From positions 124,001 to 188,000 of the forward strand of contig CAJTDX010000004.1 of NCBI GenBank assembly GCA_910575155.1: a stretch of 64,000 nucleotides of DNA. Direction: 5' to 3'. A model generated the notes under the pieces. The model saw nothing but the letters and a program-made list of their open reading frames with translations, did not search any database and was not told where the DNA came from. Origin of the DNA: Lachnospiraceae bacterium. Its GTDB lineage: Bacteria > Bacillota > Clostridia > Lachnospirales > Lachnospiraceae. The position numbers were made by a program, and so were the translations under genes. The first letter of the stretch is position 1. Each line of letters opens with the position of its first letter. This document shows, piece by piece, positions 45,661 to 53,311 of this stretch.

Positions 45661-47802
45661 ATGAAAAAAAGCAAAGCTTTGGGGATTCTGGTTCTGATTT
45701 TAGCGATTATGGCAGGGATGTCCTGGTATGCCGGAACCATTATCTCGACGGTTGGTGTAGGAGAGAACCGTAACATCAAGCTGGGACTGGACCTTGCGGG
45801 CGGTGTCAGCATCACCTACGGAGCAGTGGAAGACAATCCTTCCGAGGAAGACATGAAGGATACCATTTATAAGCTGCAGAAGCGTGTGGAAAACTACAGT
45901 ACAGAGGCAAGCGTGTATCAGGAAGGCAATAACCGGATTAATATCGAAATTCCCGGCGTTTCGGATGCCAACGCTATTTTGGAAGAACTTGGTAAGCCCG
46001 GCTCTATGGAATTTCAGAACGAAGCCGGAGAGACTTTAGTAAGCGGTACTGATATTAAGAACGCTCAGGCTGCGTCTTATAAGAATGAGATGGGCAATAC
46101 CGAATATGTGGTAGAACTTACGCTGACAGATGAAGGAGCAGTAAAATTTGAGCAGGCAACCTCAGACAACGTGGGAAAGACTATGCCGATTGTCTACGAC
46201 GGAGAGACCATCAGCGCGCCTCAGGTTAAATCAGCCATCAGCGGCGGAAGCGCGCAGATTGACGGTATGGAGAGCTTTGAAGCGGCAGAAAATCTGGCTT
46301 CAACCATTCGTATCGGTTCTTTGTCTTTAGAGCTTGAAGAACTGAATTCTAAAGTAGTAGGCGCACAGCTTGGAGAAGAAGCCATTTCCACCAGTTTGAA
46401 GGCTGCGGCGATCGGTCTGGTGCTGGTCATGATTTTTATGATTATCATGTATCTTCTGCCAGGATTTACAGCCAGCCTTGCGTTGATCTTATATTCTGCA
46501 CTGACCGTATACGCATTGTGGATTTTTGATATTACCCTTACCCTGCCGGGTATTGCAGGTATCATTTTGTCGATTGGTATGGCGGTAGACGCCAATGTTA
46601 TTATCTTTGCCCGTATCCGTGAGGAGATTGCGGCAGGAAAGACCGTCAATACAGCGATTAAGCTTGGATATGAGAAAGCGTTGTCTGCGATTGTGGACGG
46701 CAATATCACCACATTGATTGCGGCGGTGGTTTTGGGAATGAGAGGTTCCGGTCCGGTGAAAGGATTTGCCTATACGCTGGGAATCGGTATCGTATTGTCC
46801 ATGTTTACAGCGCTGGTAGTCACCCGCTGGCTGATGAAATGTTTCTATGCACTGGGACTTCAGGATGCGAAGTTCTATGGTAAGGCAAAAGAACGCAAGA
46901 CCATCAATTTCCTTGGTAAGAAGGCAATTTTCTTTGCACTGTCCGTCGTAGTAATTGTGGCGGGATTTGTGGGAATGGGAATTAATGCTTCCAAAGGAAA
47001 TGCATTGAATTACAGTCTTGATTTTGTGGGCGGTACTTCCACCACAGTTACTTTTAACGAAGATTATTCCATTGCAGAAATTGATGAAAAGATTGTGCCT
47101 GTGGTAGAGAAGGTTACCAATGACCCGAACGTGCAGACGCAGAAGATTGAAGGCGGCAATCAGGTAGTTATTAAGACGCGTTCCTTAGAGCTTTCGGAGC
47201 GTGAGGCGTTAAATCAGGCGTTAGTAGATGAATTTAAAGTGGACGAAGCAGGAATTACTGCGGAGAATATCAGCTCCACCATCAGTTCTGAAATGCGTTC
47301 GGATGCAGTCTGGGCGGTTGTAATCGCTACAATCTGTATGCTGATTTACATCTGGTTTCGGTTCAAGGACATCCGTTTTGCCGGAAGCGCGGTGCTGGCG
47401 CTGGTTCACGACGTGCTGGTAGTGCTTGCATTCTATGCAATTGTACGGATTTCCGTAGGAAATACCTTTATCGCGTGTATGCTGACAATTGTAGGTTACT
47501 CAATTAATGCCACCATTGTAATCTTTGACCGTATTCGTGAGAATATGGGAGGCTCAAGGAAGAAAGATCCCGAAAGTCTGATGGAAATTGCAAACAGAAG
47601 TATTACACAGACATTGACAAGAAGTATCAATACCTCGCTGACCACCTTTATCATGGTATTTGTTCTGTTTATACTGGGCGTCAGCTCTGTGCGGGAGTTT
47701 GCGCTTCCACTGATGGCAGGTATTGTCTGCGGCGGTTATTCCTCTGTATGTATTACAGGTGCGCTGTGGTATGTATTTAAAGTAAAATTTGCTAAGAAAT
47801 AA
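45661..47802 (+). CDS. secDF: Fused protein translocase subunit SecDF
   Basis: A 713-residue fusion of SecD and SecF that uses the ion gradient to help pull proteins out of the Sec channel. SecD half: NIKLGLDLAGGVSITYG, a periplasmic P1 domain and GMAVDANVIIFARIREE near residue 310. SecF half from about 440: LDFVGGTSTTVTFNE and GYSINATIVIFDRIRENMG, then six hydrophobic helices in all per half. The fused form is common in Firmicutes. It follows the SCIFF locus, a conserved neighbourhood that may relate to peptide export. ATG after GAGAGGACAAAATC. Confidence 0.95.
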   Translation: MKKSKALGILVLILAIMAGMSWYAGTIISTVGVGENRNIKLGLDLAGGVSITYGAVEDNPSEEDMKDTIYKLQKRVENYSTEASVYQEGNNRINIEIPGVSDANAILEELGKPGSMEFQNEAGETLVSGTDIKNAQAASYKNEMGNTEYVVELTLTDEGAVKFEQATSDNVGKTMPIVYDGETISAPQVKSAISGGSAQIDGMESFEAAENLASTIRIGSLSLELEELNSKVVGAQLGEEAISTSLKAAAIGLVLVMIFMIIMYLLPGFTASLALILYSALTVYALWIFDITLTLPGIAGIILSIGMAVDANVIIFARIREEIAAGKTVNTAIKLGYEKALSAIVDGNITTLIAAVVLGMRGSGPVKGFAYTLGIGIVLSMFTALVVTRWLMKCFYALGLQDAKFYGKAKERKTINFLGKKAIFFALSVVVIVAGFVGMGINASKGNALNYSLDFVGGTSTTVTFNEDYSIAEIDEKIVPVVEKVTNDPNVQTQKIEGGNQVVIKTRSLELSEREALNQALVDEFKVDEAGITAENISSTISSEMRSDAVWAVVIATICMLIYIWFRFKDIRFAGSAVLALVHDVLVVLAFYAIVRISVGNTFIACMLTIVGYSINATIVIFDRIRENMGGSRKKDPESLMEIANRSITQTLTRSINTSLTTFIMVFVLFILGVSSVREFALPLMAGIVCGGYSSVCITGALWYVFKVKFAKK

Positions 47803-47808
47803 GTGATA

Positions 47809-47992
47809 GAACAAAGTGGGCATGCCCACTTCAACTCCCCTACCCCCTCAATCATGAGGGGCCTGGACACTTTGCGCGCTGAGCACAATTGCGAAGCAAT
47901 ATTTTACCTCTTGTGCGAGTGCGCATATTTCTTTTCCGGCGCAGTGCGATCATTGTTTTTTATTTTACAGGGAATCCGAAGGAATTTCCTAA
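47809..47992 (-). repeat. Dispersed structured repeat, copy B (full length, reverse orientation)
   Basis: Nearly the exact reverse complement of copy A, including the 18-bp palindrome AAGTGGGCATGCCCACTT, the CCCCTCA hairpin, GAGCACAATTGCGAAGC and the left hairpin. It starts 7 bp after the secDF stop codon. Confidence 0.9.
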
Positions 47993-48000
47993 TAAAATAA

Positions 48001-48035
48001 AAAGCCCCGGCAGCGTTGTGACTGCCGGGGCTTTT
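48001..48035. terminator. Bidirectional terminator between secDF/repeat and the antiporter pseudogene
   Basis: AAAAGCCCCGGCAG pairs perfectly with CTGCCGGGGCTTTT around an 8-nt loop; A- and T-runs suit both directions. Confidence 0.9.
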
Positions 48036-48048
48036 GGATATGAATGAA

Positions 48049-48767
48049 TTATTTGTAAATTACAACCTGGTCGCCGGGATGGATTACGGCGCCTCCCTGT
48101 GGAATGATATTTTCATCGCCCCGCTTAATCAGGGCAATCAAGATATTCTGGGGAAGGTTTAATTCTGCGATGGAAGAATTGCACCAGTCGTGATCAGGCT
48201 CAATCTGGATTTCTTTTAATTTTCCATCGTTTTCACTGTGGTATGCGGGAACGCTTAAAATGATTGTATCGCCAGTCAGAATCCTGGTATTTCCTCGCGG
48301 AATCAGCGTGTCTTTGTCGCGTTTGATCATAAGCGCCAGAGAGCCGGTGGGAAAGTTCAAAGTATGGAAAAAACGGAAGAGGAGTCTGTCGAGCTTAAAA
48401 CAGCGCCGATGAGAAAGCTTTCTGCGAAGGAAAAATGAAGAACCTGATTGCAGAACAGGCAGGTCAGCAGCGCGGTGACGATAACGCCCAGGGTGGACAG
48501 CAGCACAGATTTTACCGCTACGGGGCGCGCAGTCTGCCATTTCGTTCCAAATCCGCCGTAGAACATGATAAAAATTAATGCAATCGTACAGAGCTGTTCT
48601 GTGATCAGGTAGTTGTTGAAGGAGATTTTAAATAGTCCGTCAGAACCGAATATCATACCAAGAGCCATGAAGCACAGAAGTGCGGGCATTCCGAATTTGC
48701 TGGAAAAACGATTTGCTATGATACAGGAGAGGATGACGGCACAGCATAAGAGAAGCATAATAGCCAT
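48049..48767 (-). pseudogene. Internally deleted, frameshifted cation/proton antiporter (CvrA/NhaP2 type)
   Basis: The first part (from ATG 48767) reads MAIMLLLCCAVILSCIIANR with transmembrane helices up to GAVLSSTDSSSVFS, the CPA1/CPA2 antiporter N-terminus. The frame then breaks; in another frame the C-terminal ligand-binding TrkA_C/RCK_C domain follows (LNFPTGSLALMIKRDKDTL, ending GAVIHPGDQVVIYK). An intact protein needs about 250 more residues covering helices 5-12. The two pieces abut near 48365, so a deletion with a frameshift destroyed the gene. It would have exported K+ or Na+ against protons. Confidence 0.85.
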
Positions 48768-48899
48768 AACCTTGCGTCCTTTCTGTATAAAACTGAATGG
48801 TGAGTAGATATCATAAACGCTGCGCAGGGAAAAGTCAAATTCAAGCGCTTTTTCATTCATAGTTCAATGAAAAACGCAGAATCAAATATGCACACGGAC

Positions 48900-49008
48900 A
48901 AAAAGAGACTGCTGCATGAAAGAATTACACGCAGGATATTAAAAAGAGGGGTTCGATATCAAAAGGTATCTCCTGTGCGTCAAGTCTTACTTGCGGCAGT
49001 CTCTTTTT
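48900..49008. other. Nested inverted repeat, possible structured RNA
   Basis: AAAAAGAGACTGC (48900-48912) and GCAGTCTCTTTTT (48996-49008) are perfect 13-bp complements enclosing 83 nt that contain ACGCA/TGCGT and GATA/TATC stems. Either strand could make a closed RNA ending in a T-run. It lies in the gap between the antiporter remnant and the membrane-protein pair. Confidence 0.5.
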
Positions 49009-49058
49009 CATGACGAGACTGTAATCTGGTACAGTTTATGTATGATGCATGGTACTGT

Positions 49059-49379
49059 TTAGGAACTACCGTCTTTGTGCAGAGCCTGTCGGACTACGCC
49101 TTTTGGATCATGAAACAGCAGCAGTGCAAGCCAGATGATCAGCCCCAATGCCGTTACGGAAAGGCCCAGGAAGAAATCATTGAGCATTTCTCCCGGCGCT
49201 GGCGTGAAATATTCCATTCCCAGTTCAGCGTAGGCAAAGACAGCGTCTGCTGTCCACATCAGTGCGGCGCCCCAGTACATCAGGCTGAGCGTGCCCAGTT
49301 TGATCTGGTTTTTACTGTCTTTGAAGTACCACAGGACAGTGGAAGAAACTGCTGCAAAAACAGCGGTCAGTAATGTCAT
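49059..49379 (-). CDS. Small membrane protein of unknown function (106 residues)
   Basis: A 106-residue protein with three hydrophobic segments: LLTAVFAAVSSTVLWYF, LSLMYWGAALMWTADAVFAY and FFLGLSVTALGLIIWLALLLF, and a Lys/Asp-rich tail. I do not recognise it. Its ATG overlaps the stop of the upstream membrane gene (ATGA-type overlap, four bases), so the two are translationally coupled and probably act together. Both are downstream of a riboswitch-like leader. Confidence 0.75.
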   Translation of the reverse strand: MTLLTAVFAAVSSTVLWYFKDSKNQIKLGTLSLMYWGAALMWTADAVFAYAELGMEYFTPAPGEMLNDFFLGLSVTALGLIIWLALLLFHDPKGVVRQALHKDGSS

Positions 49380-49789
49380 GACAATTCTCCCTGTTCCGTT
49401 TCCTGTTGGGAACGTTTTTCAATTACGTTTGATACTACAGCCATGATCCCCCATACTCCGGTGACCAATACTGCCATGGTAACGCCGACCGTGGACATTT
49501 CGTGCAGCATTTGAGCGGTTTCTCCGGCAGAATTTGCTGCGGATAAAAATGGAAACCACGGGGTTACTTCCCCATGCCAGAGGTGCTCAAAAGCAAGAAG
49601 CGCAGAGCCGCCCCAAAGCATATTGTTCAGCCATTTCAGTTTATGGGAAAAAGGAATCTTTTTGGATTCTGCTGTTTCCATGTTCAGACTGCCGGGCGCA
49701 GCGCTTTCTTTTTTCTCCTTTGCGGTTACTACCTTATGTACTACGGTTGTCACAACGGCTTCCGCAGCTGGAACTACAAAACATGCCAT
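49376..49789 (-). CDS. Membrane protein of unknown function (137 residues), partner of the next gene
   Basis: A 137-residue protein. The N-terminus (MACFVVPAAEAVVTTVVHKVV) is hydrophobic, followed by a Lys/Glu/Ser-rich loop, then two hydrophobic helices (MLWGGSALLAFEHLWHGE and VGVTMAVLVTGVWGIMAVVS) containing conserved-looking His-Glu pairs (FEHLWHGE, LHEMSTVG) that could bind a metal. No family is recognised. The ATG follows AAGGAGGATAAG. Expression is expected to be controlled by the structured leader upstream. Confidence 0.75.
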   Translation of the reverse strand: MACFVVPAAEAVVTTVVHKVVTAKEKKESAAPGSLNMETAESKKIPFSHKLKWLNNMLWGGSALLAFEHLWHGEVTPWFPFLSAANSAGETAQMLHEMSTVGVTMAVLVTGVWGIMAVVSNVIEKRSQQETEQGELS

Positions 49790-49835
49790 ATCTTATCCTC
49801 CTTTTTATGTTTGCGCGAATACAGAAAATGCGTAT

Positions 49836-49873
49836 AAAAAGCATACAATTTCCTTCAGGAAATCATATGCTTT
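49836..49873 (-). terminator. Terminator hairpin inside the leader of the membrane gene pair
   Basis: On the minus strand AAAGCATATGATTTCC pairs with GGAAATTGTATGCTTT (two wobble or mismatch positions) around TGAA and is followed by TTTTT. It lies about 45 nt before the start codon, as in attenuators. Confidence 0.75.
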
Positions 49874-49895
49874 CATTAGCAGCTATAAATGAAAC

Positions 49896-49984
49896 ATTCC
49901 GTGATTCGTGCAGACACTTCTGTGTGAACTGCCAGCTTCTTATCTGGCGTTTGCTTCCTTACTCCGCTGAAATATCCACGGAAT
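49896..49984 (-). promoter_or_regulatory. Unassigned riboswitch-like RNA domain (89 nt)
   Basis: The predicted +1 coincides with the start of ATTCCGTG, which pairs perfectly over 8 bp with CACGGAAT at the other end (49896-49903). Inside are a GCCAG/CTGGC hairpin and an ACAC-AGAA-GTGT hairpin, plus a 28-nt purine-rich single strand with GGAGTAAGGAAGCAAAC. A terminator follows 23 nt later. It does not match riboswitch classes I can recall (T-box, SAM, TPP, FMN, cobalamin, Mn, fluoride, c-di-GMP and others). Confidence 0.6.
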
Positions 49985-49990
49985 AATATT

Positions 49991-50019
49991 ATTATAACTT
50001 TGCCGGAATAAAATGTCAA
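49991..50019 (-). promoter_or_regulatory. Consensus SigA promoter of the membrane gene pair
   Basis: TTGACA (50019-50014), 17 bp, TATAAT (49996-49991): twelve of twelve consensus bases. The -35 overlaps the end of the DUF3842 gene, which lies upstream on the same strand. Confidence 0.85.
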
Positions 50020-50432
50020 TGTTTTGCGCTGGATTCTAAGTAGTTGAGGATGTGAGAGATTATATCATTCACAGAAATGCCGACGGCGCCCAGTACAATA
50101 TTATCGCATTGATTGATAGGAATGAGCAGACGCTTTGCCTGGCTCTGGCCGACAGCGGCAGCCATTTTGGGAGTCACCTCGCCAAAAAGTGAATCTGCAA
50201 TTACAATCCCGATAGGTCCGATAATAAGATCTGCTTTTCGGCAGCCCACAACCACGGCATTTTCACCGGTGGCGGCATGGTCGGCTCCGGCTTTCAGCAT
50301 ATTTGCGGTGGCAGTGGAATTTGTCCCTACTGCCGTTATGGAGAGTTTTGGATATACGTTTTTAATGGCAGATATGATTTGCTTTCCCAGTCCGCCGCCC
50401 TGTGCGTCAATAATTAAAATGTTCAAAGCCAA
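50016..50432 (-). CDS. DUF3842 family protein
   Basis: A 138-residue soluble protein of DUF3842, found in Clostridia. It begins NILIIDAQGGGLGKQIISAI with a glycine-rich loop like a nucleotide-binding fold, then AVGTNSTATANMLKAGADHAATGENA and GPIGIVIADSLFGEVTP. Function unknown. The ATG has AAAAAGGAGTATT upstream. It precedes the two membrane-protein genes but they have their own promoter. Confidence 0.85.
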   Translation of the reverse strand: MALNILIIDAQGGGLGKQIISAIKNVYPKLSITAVGTNSTATANMLKAGADHAATGENAVVVGCRKADLIIGPIGIVIADSLFGEVTPKMAAAVGQSQAKRLLIPINQCDNIVLGAVGISVNDIISHILNYLESSAKH

Positions 50433-50548
50433 TACTCCTTTTTAGTTGTTGTTATAGAAAATTCTGAGAGGCTTGCCCCTATGTTCTCCTATAGGAAAGA
50501 CCTTGTCACGCTAATGTGTGAAAGTATCTTTCCTATAAGAGAAAGATA

Positions 50549-50668
50549 ATATGCGCACTCGCACAAGAGGTAAAATATTGCTTTGCAATTGTGCTCGGCG
50601 CGCAAAGTGTCCAGGCCCCTCATGATTGAGGGGGTAGGGGAGTTGAAGTGGGCATGCCCACTTTGTTC
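50549..50668 (+). repeat. Dispersed structured repeat, copy C (right 120 bp)
   Basis: Identical to copy A from CGCACTCGCACAAGAGG to the palindrome AAGTGGGCATGCCCACTT, with one or two substitutions. The left arm is replaced by a different inverted repeat, TATAGGAAAGA/TCTTTCCTATA (50490-50500 and 50527-50537). This fills most of the 315-bp gap upstream of DUF3842. Confidence 0.88.
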
Positions 50669-50692
50669 CGTATTCTTTGGAAGACATAGAAA

Positions 50693-50720
50693 GAAAGCAT
50701 CCCGTAAAAGAGATGCTTTC
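50693..50720 (-). terminator. Intrinsic terminator after the hypothetical gene
   Basis: On the minus strand GAAAGCATC pairs with GATGCTTTC around a 10-nt loop, followed by TTTC. Confidence 0.7.
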
Positions 50721-50747
50721 CATTGGATACATTCGTATTTTCCAGGT

Positions 50748-51341
50748 CTATGCTTTTGTCTCTACGCCTGCCCAGTCGTCAAACTTATCCATGACAGCAT
50801 CGTAAGTTCTCTGGGAAATGCTTGGGAGTTCTTTGCCCCAGGATTTGGTAGCGGCCTTGAAGCCCTTCTCAAAAGCAGCGCGCATCTGCTCTGCCTTCTC
50901 CGGATCATCGCCTACCAGAGCTTTCGCAAATTCAATGATACGGTCAGAGGTCTGATTTACACCCCAGTAGCCGTCGTCTGCGATATCCTTCTGTGCCTGT
51001 GCTTTTACCTCGGGGCTGACTGTGAAATCACCTTTTGCCAGGAATCTCCACATGTCGTCTGCCTGTCCGATTTTGCCTCCCTGGTTGCCCATCATCTGCT
51101 GAACCAGACTTCTGAGCTGATTGGTTCTGTCTTCGGCGTCTTTTTTCATGCATGCCACTACGTCTTCCTTTGCATAGACATTTTTGGAAGCAGCAGTGCT
51201 TTTTTCATATACTACGCCCTGATTCTTATCCTTGTCTTTATCATCAGTCCTGGAAGTATTGGCGTCATACCTGTAATTGTTCTGATAAACATTGGATGTA
51301 TAAGCCGCAGTACTGGTATTGCTTACATTGTTTACACTCAT
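50748..51341 (-). CDS. Conserved hypothetical protein (197 residues)
   Basis: A soluble protein, no signal peptide. The first 45 residues are Asn/Ser/Thr/Asp-rich and look disordered (MSVNNVSNTSTAAYTSNVYQ); the rest is helical, with a conserved-looking DDGYWGVNQTSDRIIEFAKAL, DPEKAEQMRAAFEKGFKAA and LPSISQRTYDAVMDKFDDWAG. Similar proteins occur in Clostridia (DUF5610-like by recall), function unknown. The ATG follows CAAGGAGGGGCAC. Single gene closed by a terminator. Confidence 0.82.
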   Translation of the reverse strand: MSVNNVSNTSTAAYTSNVYQNNYRYDANTSRTDDKDKDKNQGVVYEKSTAASKNVYAKEDVVACMKKDAEDRTNQLRSLVQQMMGNQGGKIGQADDMWRFLAKGDFTVSPEVKAQAQKDIADDGYWGVNQTSDRIIEFAKALVGDDPEKAEQMRAAFEKGFKAATKSWGKELPSISQRTYDAVMDKFDDWAGVETKA

Positions 51342-51574
51342 AATGTGCCCCTCCTTGGCAATAAAAATATGGTTATCCTTAACCTTGCTTGGTTTCTATA
51401 GTTCTATAACTTATATCGGAAGCAGAAGGAAAAAATTAACACTGTTTCTTAAAAAAAGGTCCTATAAATTTAAAGAAGTTTCCGTGAAAATCCAGTAGGA
51501 TCAACAATTGACTTTTCATAAAAAAAATGTTTAACTACTAATATAGAGTGTATACAAAATACAGGAGAAATACA

Positions 51575-52447
51575 ATGATGGAGATAAAATTAAAAGCATT
51601 TGCCAAAATTAACCTTGGTCTTGATGTGTTAAGGCGCCGGGAGGATGGATATCATGAGGTGCGCATGATTATGCAGACAATCAGCCTCTACGATAAGATC
51701 GTCATGCAGAAATTGAAACAGCCGGAAATACAGGTAAAGACGAACCTGTTTTACGTTCCGGAAAATGAAAATAACCTGGCGTATCAGGCGGCGAAGCTTC
51801 TGATGGATGAATTTGGTCTGGAATCCGGCGTATATATTGATTTGCAGAAGTATATCCCTGTGGCAGCCGGAATGGCAGGCGGCAGTTCCGACGCCGCCGC
51901 CGTATTATATGGTATGAATCAGATGTTCCATTTGAATTTGTCAAAAAGAGAACTGATGAAGCGCGGGGTGAAAATCGGAGCGGACGTACCTTATTGTATT
52001 ATGCGCGGAACAGCTTTGGCTGAGGGAATCGGAGAGAAGCTTTCCCCGCTGCCGCCTATGCCAAACTGCAAAGTGCTGGTGGCAAAGCCTCCGGTCAGCG
52101 TTTCTACCAAATTTGTCTATGAAAATCTCAAACTGGAGGACACGGCGGCGCATCCCGATATCGACATACTTCTGGCAGGGCTGCAGGAAGGGAATTTAAG
52201 GAAAATTGCTGCCAATATGGGAAATATGCTGGAGAGCGTTACCATTCCCCATTATCCGGTTATCAGTGAAATCCGGGATGAAATGCTCAGATCTGGAGCC
52301 TTAAATGCGATGATGAGCGGCAGCGGCCCTACCGTATTCGGACTGTTTGAGGACGAAAAGCAGGCGGAGGAAGCCTGTGTCAGCCTGCGGGAGGGGGATC
52401 TGGCGAAACAGGTATATTTGACGGACATATACAATAATAGACGATGA
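51575..52447 (+). CDS. ispE: 4-diphosphocytidyl-2-C-methyl-D-erythritol kinase
   Basis: GHMP kinase of the MEP isoprenoid pathway, 290 residues. It has AFAKINLGLDVLRRREDGYHEV at the start, the ATP loop PVAAGMAGGSSDAAAVL (near residue 100) and the GSGPTVFGLF motif near the C-terminus. The ATG at 51575 (or 51578, since it is ATGATG) follows ACAGGAGAAATACA. It starts a run of core genes; a GntR regulator follows 10 bp after. Confidence 0.94.
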   Translation: MMEIKLKAFAKINLGLDVLRRREDGYHEVRMIMQTISLYDKIVMQKLKQPEIQVKTNLFYVPENENNLAYQAAKLLMDEFGLESGVYIDLQKYIPVAAGMAGGSSDAAAVLYGMNQMFHLNLSKRELMKRGVKIGADVPYCIMRGTALAEGIGEKLSPLPPMPNCKVLVAKPPVSVSTKFVYENLKLEDTAAHPDIDILLAGLQEGNLRKIAANMGNMLESVTIPHYPVISEIRDEMLRSGALNAMMSGSGPTVFGLFEDEKQAEEACVSLREGDLAKQVYLTDIYNNRR

Positions 52448-52457
52448 GGTGGAACAA

Positions 52458-53132
52458 ATGACAGATCAGTTGAGATTGAATATGAATGCTTACCTTCCTC
52501 TGCGCGATGTGGTATTCCATACTTTGCGCGAAGCCATACTGAAGGGAGAATTGAAGCCCGGAGAGCGGCTGATGGAGCTGCAGCTTGCGGCAAAGCTGGG
52601 CGTGAGCCGCACGCCGATTCGCGAGGCAATCCGTATGCTGGAGCTGGAGGGACTGGCGGTAACATTTCCCAGAAAAGGCGCGGAAGTGGCAAAGATGACA
52701 GAAAAGGATATGGAGGATGTGTTAAAGATCCGCCGCGCTCTGGACGAGCTGGCAGTGGGGCTTGCATGTGATAATATGACAGAGGAAAAGCTGGAGGAGC
52801 TTTATGAGGCGTTGCTCCGTTTTGAAAAGAGTACCAGGACGGGAGATGTAAAGCAGATTGCCCAGACCGATATTGAGTTTCATGAGGTCATATACCAGAC
52901 GGCCGATAATCCCAAACTGGTAAATCTTCTGAATAATCTCAGGGAGCAGATGTACCGCTACCGGGTGGAATATCTGAAAAACGACGATATCTATCCGGTG
53001 CTGGTCGAGGAGCACAAGAAGATTTATGAAGGGCTGAAGCATAAAGATAAGAAGATGGTGGTGGAGCTTGTGGGCTGCCATGTGGTAAATCAGGAAATTA
53101 TGGTAAAAAATATTATTCATAAACAGGAATAA
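52458..53132 (+). CDS. GntR family regulator (FadR/FCD subgroup)
   Basis: A 224-residue DNA-binding regulator. The N-terminal winged helix contains LREAILKGELKPGERLMELQLA and GVSRTPIREAIRMLELEGL; the C-terminal FCD helical domain (about 90-215) has the metal ligands DIEFHEVIYQ, and later H in HVVNQE-type positions. The inducer is unknown, often a carboxylate. ATG 52458 lies behind GATGAGGTGGAAC; GTG 52449 is less likely. It may be co-transcribed with ispE. Confidence 0.9.
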   Translation: MTDQLRLNMNAYLPLRDVVFHTLREAILKGELKPGERLMELQLAAKLGVSRTPIREAIRMLELEGLAVTFPRKGAEVAKMTEKDMEDVLKIRRALDELAVGLACDNMTEEKLEELYEALLRFEKSTRTGDVKQIAQTDIEFHEVIYQTADNPKLVNLLNNLREQMYRYRVEYLKNDDIYPVLVEEHKKIYEGLKHKDKKMVVELVGCHVVNQEIMVKNIIHKQE

Positions 53133-53170
53133 ACAGGAAAATATGGGAAAACATAATAAATAATAAGAAA

Positions 53171-53199
53171 AAGAATAGGATCGTACCTGTTCTTTTTTT
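53171..53199 (+). terminator. Intrinsic terminator after the GntR gene
   Basis: AGAATAGG pairs with CCTGTTCT around ATCGTA and is followed by seven T residues. Confidence 0.75.
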
Positions 53200-53311
53200 G
53201 TATGTACACGGGCGTTTAAATAACGATGTCGGCAAGCTGACGGACGCCCGGCGCACGATCAGGGGAAGAGGAATCTTCTCTGTTCGATGGAACGAAAATA
53301 AGGAGGGAGAT

